64,000 nucleotides of DNA from positions 1 through 64,000 of the forward strand of contig NZ_JADHDX010000012.1 of NCBI RefSeq assembly GCF_016820585.1, given 5' to 3'. This DNA comes from Arthrobacter beigongshangensis. GTDB taxonomy: Bacteria > Bacillota > Bacilli > Bacillales_A > Planococcaceae. Each line of letters begins with the position of its first letter. Positions within the stretch are counted from its first letter, which is position 1. The notes under the pieces were generated by a model. It was not told the origin of the DNA and searched no databases. It saw only the letters and a list, made by a program, of their open reading frames with translations. The position numbers and the translations under genes are program-made. Positions 1 through 8,886 of this stretch are shown here, one piece after another.

Positions 1-417
1 TACTTGTTTACAAGTGTACCACTCCGAAGGTGTTTTATATTGTCTCATTAATTTAGGTTAGTCCACAGGTTATATAACTTGTACATGCTTTTTATTATGA
101 AACGAGTAATACAACCTGTATACAAGGTTAAGCGGGAATACGATTAAGACCCTAATTACAATTACACTGAAAAGACCTTTCCTTTTGATATATATATTTC
201 TTTAACGAGCAAAAAACCTAACTGTTCTTTTTCAGTGGTCACAGCAACCTCAAACCTCCAACCGTTTTTGTTAGGTATTCTGTGGGTGTGCCATTATAAA
301 ATGTCCTCTCATTGTTAGTCTGTAAACTTCAATGATACACGAAATTTTATAATGGCCATTTTTTTGTCTAAATTTAGGTGGCTAAGTTGATTATACAACT
401 AGCCTTTATTTACTGTT
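1..417. other. AT-rich region before the IS, no intact gene
   Basis: No complete gene is visible. Two things stand out. First, a 13-bp inverted repeat (290-302 with 344-356) is followed by a T-run and could be a weak terminator. Second, the minus strand is open from 328 to 162 and reads like the end of a real protein, listed separately. The region is probably the decayed flank of whatever gene preceded the IS insertion. Confidence 0.5.
162..328 (-). pseudogene. unrecognised C-terminal protein remnant
   Basis: The minus strand is open for about 55 codons between an in-frame TGA at 329-331 and a TAA at 162-164. It reads as a plausible soluble protein tail (for example TEYLTKNGWRFEVAVTTEK, then LLVKEIYISKGKVFSV). 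It has no start codon with a ribosome-binding site and no recognisable domain. I take it for the 3' part of a gene whose 5' part has been lost or frameshifted; the family is unknown. It could also be a chance open frame. Confidence 0.25.
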
Positions 418-425
418 ACCATACT
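418..425. repeat. left 8-bp target-site duplication ACCATACT
   Basis: ACCATACT directly abuts the left inverted repeat of the IS and is repeated exactly at 1563-1570 directly outside the right inverted repeat. Eight bases is the duplication length expected for ISL3-family transposition. Confidence 0.9.
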
Positions 426-1562
426 GGCTCAACACCAAAACATGTACTTGACTACTTCTACCAGCCGATAAGCTCCTCGTTACATTCTAGTAAAATCCGT
501 TGTTTGTAGTGCTGGGGATTTCGTATAAAGTAATGTCGACGTTGTAACGCTTTTATTTTGTTGTTTCTTCCTTCTACAGCTGCATTCGTGAAACGTAAGT
601 GGTGGTAATTACAGATTTCTTCCTGCCAATTTTTCATGGTTTTTAGACAGCTTTGTACAGCTGAACTGTTGATTTGTTCACCTTGCTTAATCCACCGCAC
701 GAAACCTTTTACGGCTAAGGTATGATTTGAACTGCAATCATACCAAGTAATAAATGCTTCTTTCCATTCGTAGACCGCGCGTAAAACATCCGAATATTGA
801 AGGAATTGGTTGATCAATTCGGTTTCTTTGTCGGTTAATTGATCCGCCCGTTTACCCAGGAGTCGAAAATGCCTCTTTAATTGTTGACGCGCGCGGGGCA
901 AAAGTTCTTTCTGAACTTGCTTTCGAACAACCTGTAAGGCTTCTGTCACATAACGATTCACATGGAAACAATCGGCAATCCGAATGGCAGATGGATAGAT
1001 TTCATTGATAAAGGTATGGTAGCCTTTTGCCAAATCCATGACGACGGCTACAGGTTGAAGCTCTTTCCACCGTAGTTGCCGGTGTTTTCGTCTGTCTTGC
1101 GGCATGTGTAACCGTCGCTCCAACGACATGATTAGGAATGGTTGCTTCAAATTGTTTGGTATAGCGCTTTTTAGGCGCGACACACGCATACTGCCAAACG
1201 AAAGAAGCCCCACATTGGTTACACGACATTCGGATTGCTGGAAGCAAGAGATAAACACAACGGCCAAAGGCTGGAAGGTGCCGGACTTTTCGCTCATAGG
1301 CAGTGCCTTTACGGATGACATTCTTCCCCTCGCATTGAGGATAAACTTGCAGATAGTCAGTTGGTTGGACATAAATATAGAAATCATCTTGGACATTTAC
1401 AATGTTGGTAATAGTTAGCTCTTTTAAATTGAGAAGAAGACTGGTAAAATGAGCGTGCATCTGTATCCCTCTTTCGTTGTTTGCTGGTACTTACAACTAT
1501 AGGGGATACGGGTGTTTTTTTGCATACTTTTTTACGTCAAGAACAGACTTTGGTGTTGAGCC
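426..1562 (-). mobile_element. ISL3-family insertion sequence, internally deleted
   Basis: The element is bounded by imperfect inverted repeats starting GGCTCAACACCAAA at both ends; about 23 of the first 27 bases match, including a CTTGAC block. A perfect 8-bp direct repeat flanks it. It encodes one minus-strand transposase split over two frames. Its length of 1137 bp is short for an ISL3 element (usually about 1.3-1.5 kb), which agrees with loss of the middle of the transposase. It is unlikely to move by itself, although its ends are intact and could be used in trans. Removing it and one copy of ACCATACT restores an uninterrupted site. Confidence 0.88.
458..1460 (-). pseudogene. ISL3-family transposase, frameshifted and internally deleted
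   Basis: The reading starts at ATG 1458-1460. The N-terminal frame (1460 to about 1130) carries the cysteine-containing zinc-finger-like segment typical of ISL3 transposases. The C-terminal frame (about 1110 to 458) carries the DDE-type core (VAVVMDLAKGY, then IADCFHVNRYV) and the terminal block FTNAAVEGRNNKIKALQRR. The two frames meet near 1070-1130, where the helix-turn-helix and first catalytic segment of a roughly 400-residue transposase should be. Total coding length is only about 334 codons, so this is a deletion plus frame change and not a programmed frameshift. Confidence 0.85.
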
Positions 1563-1570
1563 ACCATACT
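1563..1570. repeat. right 8-bp target-site duplication ACCATACT
   Basis: Exact copy of 418-425, directly outside the right end of the IS. Confidence 0.9.
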
Positions 1571-1765
1571 GCCTGAATAAATTTCGGTTACCATGTTCTC
1601 ATTGAATTCAAAATTGTGTTAGAATCTGGCACCTCGTATTAATTGCATAAAATATAACTTGAAATCCGATACTAGCTGTCATTGGCGAGCTTCCAATTGA
1701 ATTGTTATAAATACACCGCGCACAGGAACTGTCATAATATTTATATACCAAAAAAGGGTGACATC

Positions 1766-2224
1766 ATGCCAATCATCAAACATGAAATTTCAATCCATGC
1801 TCCCATCCAAGTTTGTTTCGATGTTGCAAGAACTGTTGAAGTTCATGCAGGAAAAACGTTGCTAACGAAACAAATAGCCATTGGCGGAATTACGTTTGGA
1901 TTGATGGAGCGTGGCGATTTCGTTACTTGGGAAACGACCCATTTTGGGATGAAACAAAAATTAACGTCTCAAATCATCGAAATGGTGAAGCCTTACAGAT
2001 TCACCGATGCCATGGTTCATGGAGCCTTTCATTCGTTTACACATACACATGAATTCATTGAAAGGGGCACAGAAACAATCATGAAAGATACATTCTTATA
2101 TAAATCCCCTTTTGGCATTTTAGGCAAAGTAGCTAATCGATTATTTTTGGAAAATTATATGAGCCATTTTATTGCCCGTCATGCCCAAAAGGTAAAAAAG
2201 GTTGCTGAAGCGACGAAATACTAA
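1766..2224 (+). CDS. SRPBCC-family (polyketide cyclase/dehydrase-like) protein
   Basis: This 152-residue soluble protein begins MPIIKHEISIHAPIQVCFDV, the usual opening of START/SRPBCC proteins, where the first strand is followed by a helix (D/APIexCFdlar). It continues with the typical HEFIE and YKSPFGILG segments and the LFLENYM C-terminal helix. The family binds hydrophobic ligands in a helix-grip cavity; no substrate can be read from the sequence. The ATG at 1766 is preferred over the upstream start at 1682 because AAGGGTG lies 5 bases before it and family homology begins there. A broken paralogue, split by a TnpB element, lies at 13540-15108. It seems to be a single-gene unit. Confidence 0.8.
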   Translation: MPIIKHEISIHAPIQVCFDVARTVEVHAGKTLLTKQIAIGGITFGLMERGDFVTWETTHFGMKQKLTSQIIEMVKPYRFTDAMVHGAFHSFTHTHEFIERGTETIMKDTFLYKSPFGILGKVANRLFLENYMSHFIARHAQKVKKVAEATKY

Positions 2225-2340
2225 AATATCTTAATTTTAGGTTCTCATTGGATTCAGAATCGTTTTATAACCCTTCACTAGAGTGGAGCTAGTATGGATA
2301 GCGAGGAAATGTACTCACGCTAACGGGATGCTAAAGTTGA

Positions 2341-3232
2341 ACATGCTTTAGTTTTTCAGATAATGTAATTTTCCTTGAAGAAATATTCAAAGCCAACTCG
2401 GCAATCTTGAATAGCTTGGCTAACGCTTATAAACGAAAGGCTATTCTATAATAAAGGGACGCCAGTAAGGGTTCATTTGATGTCAGTCGTTGAAGCTTCG
2501 AACGAATACCGGAAGAGGGACTTAAAGCTCTTTTCGACAGGTTTTTACTTAGGTTCGGATTAGATTACATTGCAGATGAAATGAATTTTGTTTCAATGAT
2601 GAAGGGGACCGGTCAAAATCAGGTTATGCCCTCCATGACAATGGATGAGTTGGTTCAACTTCAGTTTTTTACTGACATGGTTACAATTCCTGACGAAGTA
2701 TATGAAACTCTTTCAAAAATCCGTAATGAATTGCGTGATGAAGGAATCCGTCCTTCTGACAGGCGGTTTAAACAGTCGCTGTCGATTCTTCAAGCAAAAG
2801 CTTTGATAAACCAAAGACAGGTAGTAAAAGTTGATGATATTATCATCCTTGAAAATGCCCTTTGGGAAACGGTTGATCAAAAGGAAAACGTTTCTCTGAT
2901 TGTTCGTAGCCACGCACAAGATGTGGTTACTCGAAAACTTGATACGATTCAGGAAGAGGTGAAAGAAATCTTTTCCTCCATGTAGTCGGATACATCTACA
3001 GACTCTGGAATGGAGGCTACTCAAAAATTTAAATCGTTAGTTGTCGATTTAAATAAGTTGAAAAAATAATTAAAGTAGAGATACGGATATTGACTCTTTA
3101 CTTGATAAAGCAATGCAACAAGAAATTCTTGACAGTATTTTGGAGCCAATGGATTTTAACTATAACTTTTGGGGTGCACTTCAGAATCAAGGGGCTGATT
3201 TCCAATTTAAGTTTTTAGGCGCCCTTTTTTGA
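2341..3232 (+). pseudogene. MoxR/RavA-type AAA+ ATPase, 5'-truncated and frameshifted
   Basis: Conserved MoxR/RavA pieces appear in order but in different frames: VIFLEEIFKANSAILNSL (Walker B; frame A, 2362 to about 2416), TLINERLFYNKGTPVRVHLM ... EASNE (frame B), then IPEEGLKALFDRFLLRFGLD leading into the frame open to 2985 (sensor 1/arginine finger and C-terminal lid, PSDRRFKQSLSILQAKAL). After the stop at 2985 two more C-terminal pieces can be read up to about 3232. The Walker A part is missing. At least three disruptions make it non-functional. RavA-type ATPases normally pair with a VWA-domain protein; none is visible here. Confidence 0.75.
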
Positions 3233-3497
3233 CAGCTTTTTTGGTGCTTTATCACCATTCCTGTTTCTCAGAGGCTTCTGGCTTGAACCTTCACTTGATG
3301 CTTGTACTGACCCTTCACGTAGACGACTGCAATACTCATCATGGGCTTCTTCAACAAGTGCAATCAATTTGTCTTGAATTCGTTGATTACAACTTGAAAG
3401 GTCAACTACCAAGTTTGAAATTAGATCCTCGCAATCCTATTCTTCAAACATACGATACGTTTCCTCATTCTGCTTTTGCCATAGATCCAAACTAACA
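3215..3497 (-). pseudogene. unrecognised minus-strand protein remnant
   Basis: On the minus strand an open frame (3412-3215) reads VVDLSSCNQRIQDKLIALVE and ends in a lysine-rich tail. Upstream in the same frame, beyond one TAG, sequence such as LDLWQKQNEETYRMFEE continues to about 3497. The continuity across the stop suggests a gene with one nonsense mutation. The predicted protein is helical and charged. I do not recognise the family. The opposite-strand frame at 3229-3495 looks like a shadow. Confidence 0.3.
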
Positions 3498-3532
3498 TTA
3501 CTTCATGGCGGAAAACAATCAGTAGCCATTTG

Positions 3533-3562
3533 GTATAAGCTTACTTACTTCTGTGCAAGATA
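3533..3562 (+). promoter_or_regulatory. candidate sigma-G promoter of the ger operon
   Basis: GTATA (3533-3537) is followed after exactly 18 bases by CAAGATA (3556-3562), close to the forespore sigma-G pattern (GHATR, 18 bp, CATnnTA). It ends 33 bases before the first ger start codon. Germinant receptor operons of the GerA type are known sigma-G targets. Similarity judged by eye only. Confidence 0.45.
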
Positions 3563-3595
3563 AATGCTAGAAGCTTATGTTGGAGGTTTTATTAC

Positions 3596-4708
3596 ATGAA
3601 GAAGACCGACCCAATTAGCATTTTGCATGTTATATTACTTTCGATGACCGTGATTGGTTTGAAAAACCATGTCACAATACTCCCACCACTTTTGCAAATA
3701 GGTGGGAGAGATGGATGGGCGTCTGTGATACTAGCAACGTTGGTTATGTTGCCGTGGGGAGTTCTATTGTTATACATTCATAAAAAATCGAACCAAGAGC
3801 CAATTAGAAATTGGTTGGAAGATAGAGTGGGTAAAGTCAGTTCATACACTTTTATATATACAACAATTGCTTTTCTCTTGTTTCTCGCTTCAGTCACGAT
3901 GAGGGAAACATTACAATTTGTGACGAACACGTTTTTACCGGAAACACCTTTTATTTTCTTGTTAATTATTTTTACAGTTCTTTGCGTACTGCTTGCAACA
4001 ACGGATATTCAAACGATTGTCATGGTAAATATACTTGTTGTAGTTGGAGTTGTCGGTTTTGGGTTTTTTGCCGCTTTTACGAATATACAGGTGAAAGATT
4101 ACAACTTATTACGTCCTTTTTTTGAAAATGGATTCCAACCTGTAATAAAAGGGATGGTATATCCTGCTTCTGGGATTGTCGAACTGATTTTCTTTATCTT
4201 CATTCAACATAAAATAAAAAATCCAATTCGCTTTTCCAATTTTGTAGTGATGACTCTAATTTTAATGGGGTTAACGCTAGGTCCATTAATCGGTGCAATT
4301 ACAGAGTTTGGACCTGATGAAGCGGCTAAGCAACGTTTTCCTGCTTATGAAGAATGGGGACTTGTGACCATCGGACGCTTTTTCGAGCATCTTGACTTTT
4401 TATCAATTTATCAATGGCTAACAGGTACTTTTATAAGAGTTGGATTAATTTTATACGTTGTGATTGACCTGTTAAATATGAATGGGAAAAGGAAGGGGAT
4501 TTTGATATTTATTGCTCCTGTTTTCATGATAATATGTTTATCACTATTTTCCATGAGCGATAGCGCATTCGATGAGTTCAAAGGGAAATATGTCTTGCCC
4601 ATTACCTTCTATATTTTTTTCATCATGTCTCTTTTTTTGGCGACCGTTGCCTTTGTGTCGGTAAAGTCATCGAGAAAGGAGATGAAAAAAGATTATGAAG
4701 AAGCGTGA
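3596..4708 (+). CDS. spore germination receptor B subunit (GerAB/GerKB family permease)
   Basis: This 370-residue integral membrane protein has about ten hydrophobic helices. It belongs to the endospore germination permease family (amino-acid/polyamine transporter superfamily), the B subunit of inner-membrane germinant receptors, proposed to bind the germinant. Its N-terminus (DPISILHVILLSMTVIGLKN) is typical of the family, and length is normal (~365). GGAGG lies 9 bases before the ATG. It overlaps the A-subunit gene by 14 bp, giving the order B-A-C, which differs from the A-B-C order of B. subtilis gerA. A candidate sigma-G promoter precedes it. The germinant specificity cannot be read. Confidence 0.9.
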   Translation: MKKTDPISILHVILLSMTVIGLKNHVTILPPLLQIGGRDGWASVILATLVMLPWGVLLLYIHKKSNQEPIRNWLEDRVGKVSSYTFIYTTIAFLLFLASVTMRETLQFVTNTFLPETPFIFLLIIFTVLCVLLATTDIQTIVMVNILVVVGVVGFGFFAAFTNIQVKDYNLLRPFFENGFQPVIKGMVYPASGIVELIFFIFIQHKIKNPIRFSNFVVMTLILMGLTLGPLIGAITEFGPDEAAKQRFPAYEEWGLVTIGRFFEHLDFLSIYQWLTGTFIRVGLILYVVIDLLNMNGKRKGILIFIAPVFMIICLSLFSMSDSAFDEFKGKYVLPITFYIFFIMSLFLATVAFVSVKSSRKEMKKDYEEA

Positions 4709-6176
4709 AGAAAGCAATACAAGCAAACCAGTGAAAACGATAATCGACGCAGCGGAATTACGACGGATATTTCAGAAATCTGCGGATGTTCAGTTTCAAG
4801 AGTATACGTTTAAACAGCGTAAAGTGATGTTTATAACGTGCGATGCAATGATTGATCGACATTTATTAAACGATGTAATAATTGAGCGGGTTCAACTATT
4901 CTTCGATGCCCTTAAGAAAATATCATTTGAGGAAGCAGTGGAAGGTTACTTACACATTCCGGAAATAAAGAAAATAGAAGGAAAAAGCGATATAGTTTCT
5001 AGTGTTTATTCTGGAAAAGTCCTTCTTTATTTTGAAGAGTATGATGTTATTTATTCAAGTAATATTGCAAATATTCCGAACCGTACTCCTGAAGAATCGA
5101 ATATAGAAGTTCCGGTGAAAGGGGCAAGGGATAACTTTATTGAAGATCTTTCGATTAATATCGCGTTAATAAGGAAACGTCTACCAACGGATTCATTATG
5201 CGTTGAAAAAATCGAATTAGGGAAAAGAACCAAAACGACTGTAGCCCTACTTTATTTTGATGATATAGCGAACAAATCGATTCTAAATGAAATAAAAGAA
5301 AGAATGAATCAAGTCAATGTAGATATCATTTTTAGTGGTGATCTATTAATGGAGCAGATAGAAAATGGTTCGAACACTTTCCCGAAACATGATTACACAG
5401 GAAGACCGGATTATGCTGTTCAATCTCTTGCAAGAGGAAGATTTCTAATCCTAGTTGATGGAGTCACCTATGGAATTATCACGCCTGTAACTTTATTTCT
5501 GCTCCTTAAAACAGCTGAGGATAATGAGTACCCAACTATATTTAGTTCATTCGCACGGTTATTGAGATTGTCTAGTCTTTTATTAGGCATATCACTTCCC
5601 GCAATTTGGCTAGCCTTGACGACCTATCATCAAAATCAGTTACCTATGCTGTTGTTAGCTACAGTCGTACAATCACGCATAGGGCTTCCGCTTCCTTCAG
5701 TGATTGAAATGTTGCTAATGTTACTCCTGTTTGAATTATTTCGCGAAGCGGGTTTACGACTTCCTTCTGCAATCGGTGGCACAATAAGTGTCGTTGGAGG
5801 CTTAATTATCGGTGATGCGACTATTCGAGCTGGGATTACGAGTCCAGCAATGATTGTCATCATAGCTGTTTCAACGATTGCGACATACACCTTGGTCAAT
5901 TCATCGTTAGTTATGGCTGCGAGTATAACGAGGTTCTTTTCAGTCATATTAACAGCATTTTTTGGTTTCTTTGGACTTTTTATTTCACTATTTTTTATTG
6001 TTCTTTATTTAGCGAATATGCGAACGTTTGGTGTTCCCTATTTAAATGTAGTGGCAGATCTAAGTTGGTCTACGGTAAAAAAAACATTTTTAAAATTACC
6101 GCAAAAAGATTATGTGGAAAGACCGCATGAGTTAAGTCCAAAAGATAAAATAAGGTTAAAAGAGGATGGAAAATGA
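4695..6176 (+). CDS. spore germination receptor A subunit (GerAA/GerKA family)
   Basis: This 493-residue protein has an N-terminal soluble region (about residues 1-270) and a cluster of transmembrane helices in the C-terminal half (about 285-440), the architecture of GerA-family A subunits. The family signatures GRPDYAVQSLARGRFLILVD and LPSAIGGTISVVGGLIIGDA are present. It sits in the spore inner membrane with the B and C subunits. It starts inside the end of the B gene, and its stop overlaps the ATG of the C gene (ATGA), indicating translational coupling. Intact. Confidence 0.92.
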   Translation: MKKREESNTSKPVKTIIDAAELRRIFQKSADVQFQEYTFKQRKVMFITCDAMIDRHLLNDVIIERVQLFFDALKKISFEEAVEGYLHIPEIKKIEGKSDIVSSVYSGKVLLYFEEYDVIYSSNIANIPNRTPEESNIEVPVKGARDNFIEDLSINIALIRKRLPTDSLCVEKIELGKRTKTTVALLYFDDIANKSILNEIKERMNQVNVDIIFSGDLLMEQIENGSNTFPKHDYTGRPDYAVQSLARGRFLILVDGVTYGIITPVTLFLLLKTAEDNEYPTIFSSFARLLRLSSLLLGISLPAIWLALTTYHQNQLPMLLLATVVQSRIGLPLPSVIEMLLMLLLFELFREAGLRLPSAIGGTISVVGGLIIGDATIRAGITSPAMIVIIAVSTIATYTLVNSSLVMAASITRFFSVILTAFFGFFGLFISLFFIVLYLANMRTFGVPYLNVVADLSWSTVKKTFLKLPQKDYVERPHELSPKDKIRLKEDGK

Positions 6177-7327
6177 GTAGAAAACAGAATATTCTATTTG
6201 CCATACTTTTTATTGTGACATTACTTTCCGGGTGCTCAAGTCAAAATGAACCTGAACGTATGTTGTATATTCATGGAATTGGAATTGATTATGAAGATAA
6301 TATGTACACGATATATGCACAAGTTATAAATTTTTCTAGCGTGGCTAAATCAGAACAACCGGGTAGTGAATCCGAACCAGTTGAGGTTGGGAAAGCTTCA
6401 GGTAAGACAGTGGATGAAGCCGTATTTAATTTGTATCGTTCGCTTGATCAAAAGCTTTTTTGGGGCCATCTTACTTTTGTTGTATACTCTGAAGAAGCGA
6501 TGAAAAAAGGACGAATGAATACCGTCATTGATTTGTTAAGCCGGTATAGAGAAACAAGGTATCGCATTTGGTTTTATAGTACGGAAGATTCCGTAAAAGA
6601 TGTACTGTTAATAGTTCCGATTATTAATACGTCACTTGCCTTATCTAGACTTGGAGATCCAAGGAATTCATATACGCAAGAATCATTTGTTGAACCTGTT
6701 AATATGCGTATGGCGATCATCGGATTAAATGAGCCGAACCACGAAGCCGTAATACCGGCTATATCCGTTGTTAAAGATTGGGAAACGGCAGAAGGGAAAG
6801 ATGATATTGCAAAAGTAATAGGGGTTGGAGTTGTCTCGAGAGATGGCTTTAAAGGGTTTATAACTGGTGACAAAGCCCGTGGATTACGTTGGATGAATAA
6901 CAAGATGAAAAGGACGGAGATATCGCTAGATACGGGAGAGGGTAAAGATCGCGTAACAGTCACAGTTGAAAAAATAAAAGTACATGTGGATCCAGTCGTA
7001 GAGGGAGATTCTGTAGGATTTGATATTAATATTAAAATGACTGCTGAAATCGCTTCAATTCAGGGGAAAGTAACTATCGAAGAAATTCGGAAGCAATTAG
7101 AAGAAGAAGTTAAGCGAGAGATAAAGGAAACATACGAAGAAGCATTAAAAAAAGATATCGATATTTATCGTTTATCAGAATATTTATATCGTAAAAATGT
7201 AAAGGCTTGGAAAAGAGCCGAGCAGGATGGAAAGGTGGAATTATCAGATAACTCAATTGGTAAGCTGGATATTAAAATTAAAGAGATTAAATCAGGAAGG
7301 AAATCTTTTAAGGAAACACTAAAGTAG
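6173..7327 (+). CDS. spore germination lipoprotein, Ger(x)C family
   Basis: This 384-residue protein starts with a lipoprotein signal peptide ending in the lipobox LLSGC (Cys at residue 21). It continues with the Ger(x)C N-terminal domain (ERMLYIHGIGIDYEDN, FWGHLTFVVYSEE) and a C-terminal charged helical domain. It is the C subunit of the germinant receptor, lipidated and facing the outer side of the spore inner membrane. Length and organisation are normal. It shares ATGA with the A-subunit stop and closes the three-gene operon. Confidence 0.92.
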   Translation: MSRKQNILFAILFIVTLLSGCSSQNEPERMLYIHGIGIDYEDNMYTIYAQVINFSSVAKSEQPGSESEPVEVGKASGKTVDEAVFNLYRSLDQKLFWGHLTFVVYSEEAMKKGRMNTVIDLLSRYRETRYRIWFYSTEDSVKDVLLIVPIINTSLALSRLGDPRNSYTQESFVEPVNMRMAIIGLNEPNHEAVIPAISVVKDWETAEGKDDIAKVIGVGVVSRDGFKGFITGDKARGLRWMNNKMKRTEISLDTGEGKDRVTVTVEKIKVHVDPVVEGDSVGFDINIKMTAEIASIQGKVTIEEIRKQLEEEVKREIKETYEEALKKDIDIYRLSEYLYRKNVKAWKRAEQDGKVELSDNSIGKLDIKIKEIKSGRKSFKETLK

Positions 7328-7389
7328 AAAAGGGAGGGGTGGACCTATATCAATTTCTCCTGATTTTATTTGAATAATAATTAAAATCT

Positions 7390-7655
7390 GAAGGACTTGT
7401 ATCTTCAGGGAAAAGATGAGTATTTAGAAGTTGAATCAGGAATGTTTTTTATGAATTCAAAGCAGCTCTCGGTTTATTTGAACATGTCTTGGAATTCGAT
7501 TGAAACCGAGCTTTCATATGAAGAAGAGTTTCCGAAAATACGTTTAGGAAGCAGGTGGCTGTTTCATAAAAAAGGTTGGTAAATATATGGAGAAGTATTA
7601 TAATGAGGTTCGTAAAAATGGTGGAAGAATCGTATCTTATAAACGAAAGTCATGA
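7390..7655 (+). pseudogene. helix-turn-helix (excisionase-like) protein, copy 1, frameshifted
   Basis: The reading LKDLYLQGKDEYLEVESG, then FFMNSKQLSVYLNMSWNSIE and FPKIRLGSRWLFHKK, is parallel to the copy at 8036-8335. Near 7575 two bases are missing relative to that copy (AAAAAAGGTTGG versus AAAAAAGAGGTCGG), and the ending VGKYMEKYYNEVRKNGG continues in another frame to TGA at 7653-7655. The N-terminus is also lost. The fold looks like a small winged/excisionase-type HTH. An 18-bp string ACACAAATTTTACACAAG lies just downstream (7682-7699) and recurs near 13.36 kb. Confidence 0.6.
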
Positions 7656-7841
7656 TGGAAATTTACACAATGAAATAATTATACACAAATTTTACACAAG
7701 AAATGAACTAACCCTTGTAAGCACAAGGGCATATAACAATAATCAAGATTGTCCAGACTAAAATAGTTTGGTCTTTTTTGATTCTTTCAATTGAAGCCGT
7801 TATTATAGAAGGAACAGAACTAGTCGGAAGAGGTGGCAAAA

Positions 7842-8039
7842 ATGGCGAAAATAATACCATTCAAAACTAAGCGGCAACTAGAAACAGGAAAGGCAGTTAA
7901 GGTTATGCGTGAGTGGGAAGCGCATATAGAATGGGAAGAAGCGAATTGGCAGAAGATAGTAGATAGGGAAGTAAAAGAAGAAAGTTTATCACAGGAAGAA
8001 ATTGAGTGGTTGAATGAGTGGGTGGGTGAAGAAAATTGA
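7842..8039 (+). CDS. small charged protein of unknown function, partner of the HTH gene
   Basis: A 65-residue highly charged protein reads MAKIIPFKTKRQLETG and ends LSQEEIEWLNEWVGEEN. The ATG at 7842 has GGAAGAGG about 8 bases upstream; an alternative GTG lies at 7833. Its stop overlaps the TTG start of the following HTH pseudogene, so the two were an operon. A degenerate copy of its 3' half (EWEEANW ... EIEWLNEW) recurs at 13147-13260. The function is unknown. The pairing with an excisionase-like HTH gene and a nearby recombinase remnant suggests origin from a mobile element. Confidence 0.55.
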   Translation: MAKIIPFKTKRQLETGKAVKVMREWEAHIEWEEANWQKIVDREVKEESLSQEEIEWLNEWVGEEN

Positions 8040-8335
8040 TTACCATAGAAGTTGATCAAGAAAAGCTAAAAGAGCTTTATCTTCAGAAAATAGATGAGCA
8101 TTTACAAGAACTTGAATCGGAAGTATTTTTCATGAATTCAAAGCAACTAGCGAAATATTTAAATATGTCGTAGAATACGATTGTAACCCATCTTTTATAT
8201 GATGAAGAATTTCCGAAGATACGTCTAGGGAGCAAGTGGCTGTTTCATAAAAAAGAGGTCGGTAAATATATGGAGAAGTATTATAATGAGGTTCGTAAGA
8301 ATGGTGGGAGTATCGTAAATTACAAACGGAAGTGA
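8036..8335 (+). pseudogene. helix-turn-helix (excisionase-like) protein, copy 2, nonsense mutation
   Basis: Starting at TTG 8036 the frame reads MITIEVDQEKLKELYLQKID, then FFMNSKQLAKYLNMS, a TAG at 8171-8173 where copy 1 has a tryptophan codon, then NTIVTHLLYDEEFPKIRLGS through WLFHKKEVGKYMEKYYNE to TGA at 8335. Without the stop it would be a 99-residue DNA-binding protein. Only this single defect is visible. It overlaps the preceding small gene by four bases. Confidence 0.6.
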
Positions 8336-8705
8336 CGAAGACTGGATTGGGAAAGTTGGGTTTACTGCAATCTTTGGAATCAAGAAAACAGACAGCGGAA
8401 TATGAAAGTTTTTAGCTATCTGTTTCTGATGCCAGATGCTCATATTTGATGCCCTGATTGATGCCGAAACTTATAAAAACCAGTATAAGTTGATATAATT
8501 AAATTGAATGAATCACTCCAGAACGTTGATGTAGAGCAGTTTGTACTAGTAAGTATATAACTTTAATAGCCCGGACTCTATGGGCGGCATGATGTAAGAA
8601 GAACTCTAAACCCCTGATATACAAAGGGTTAGAGCAACTTTCATCAAACCGTGGTCATTTTATTGGTCATAAGCGCCACAAAATCATACTAAATATTGAA
8701 GCCTT
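8336..8705. other. intergenic stretch, no gene recognised
   Basis: No coding signal is convincing. One hairpin can be drawn at 8605-8634 (TCTAAACCC paired with GGGTTAGA). The segment lies between the HTH pseudogene and the recombinase fragment, where the attachment region of the former mobile element might be expected; I cannot identify an att site. Confidence 0.4.
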
Positions 8706-8828
8706 TCATAAATTCGCTGAATTTTGAGAGGCTTCTTTTTCTATTCCTTTTGTCATATGTCCATATGTTTTTTCTACTTCTTTTGTAGATGCATGCCATT
8801 GTTTCGTAACAACTTTTATTAATTTTTC
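8706..8828 (-). pseudogene. C-terminal fragment of a tyrosine recombinase/integrase
   Basis: The minus strand reads KLIKVVTKQWHASTKEVEKT, then YGHMTKGIEKEASQ, and stops at TGA 8706-8708. This resembles the end of phage/ICE integrases, where a motif like LGHAStkvTekTYgHm contains the nucleophilic tyrosine (here the Y of TYGHM). The expected LGH is altered to QWH and everything upstream is absent. Together with the excisionase-like genes just upstream it points to a decayed integration module. The identification rests on a short match. Confidence 0.45.
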
Positions 8829-8886
8829 TAAAATAAGGTCTTAACTTGGATGTATTAATACCTCTACTTTAGCTCAAGTACAGAAA

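Noticed and set aside
458..1460. Programmed frameshift producing a full transposase
   Set aside because: Total coding length is too short for an ISL3 transposase and the missing part contains conserved segments, so a deletion is the better reading.
3229..3495. 88-codon plus-strand frame
   Set aside because: The opposite strand reads more like a decayed protein; neither has clear homology, and this one begins inside the end of the MoxR remnant.
7576..7761. Separate small gene downstream of HTH copy 1
   Set aside because: Its start overlaps the frameshifted end of the HTH pseudogene; comparison with copy 2 shows the true frame.
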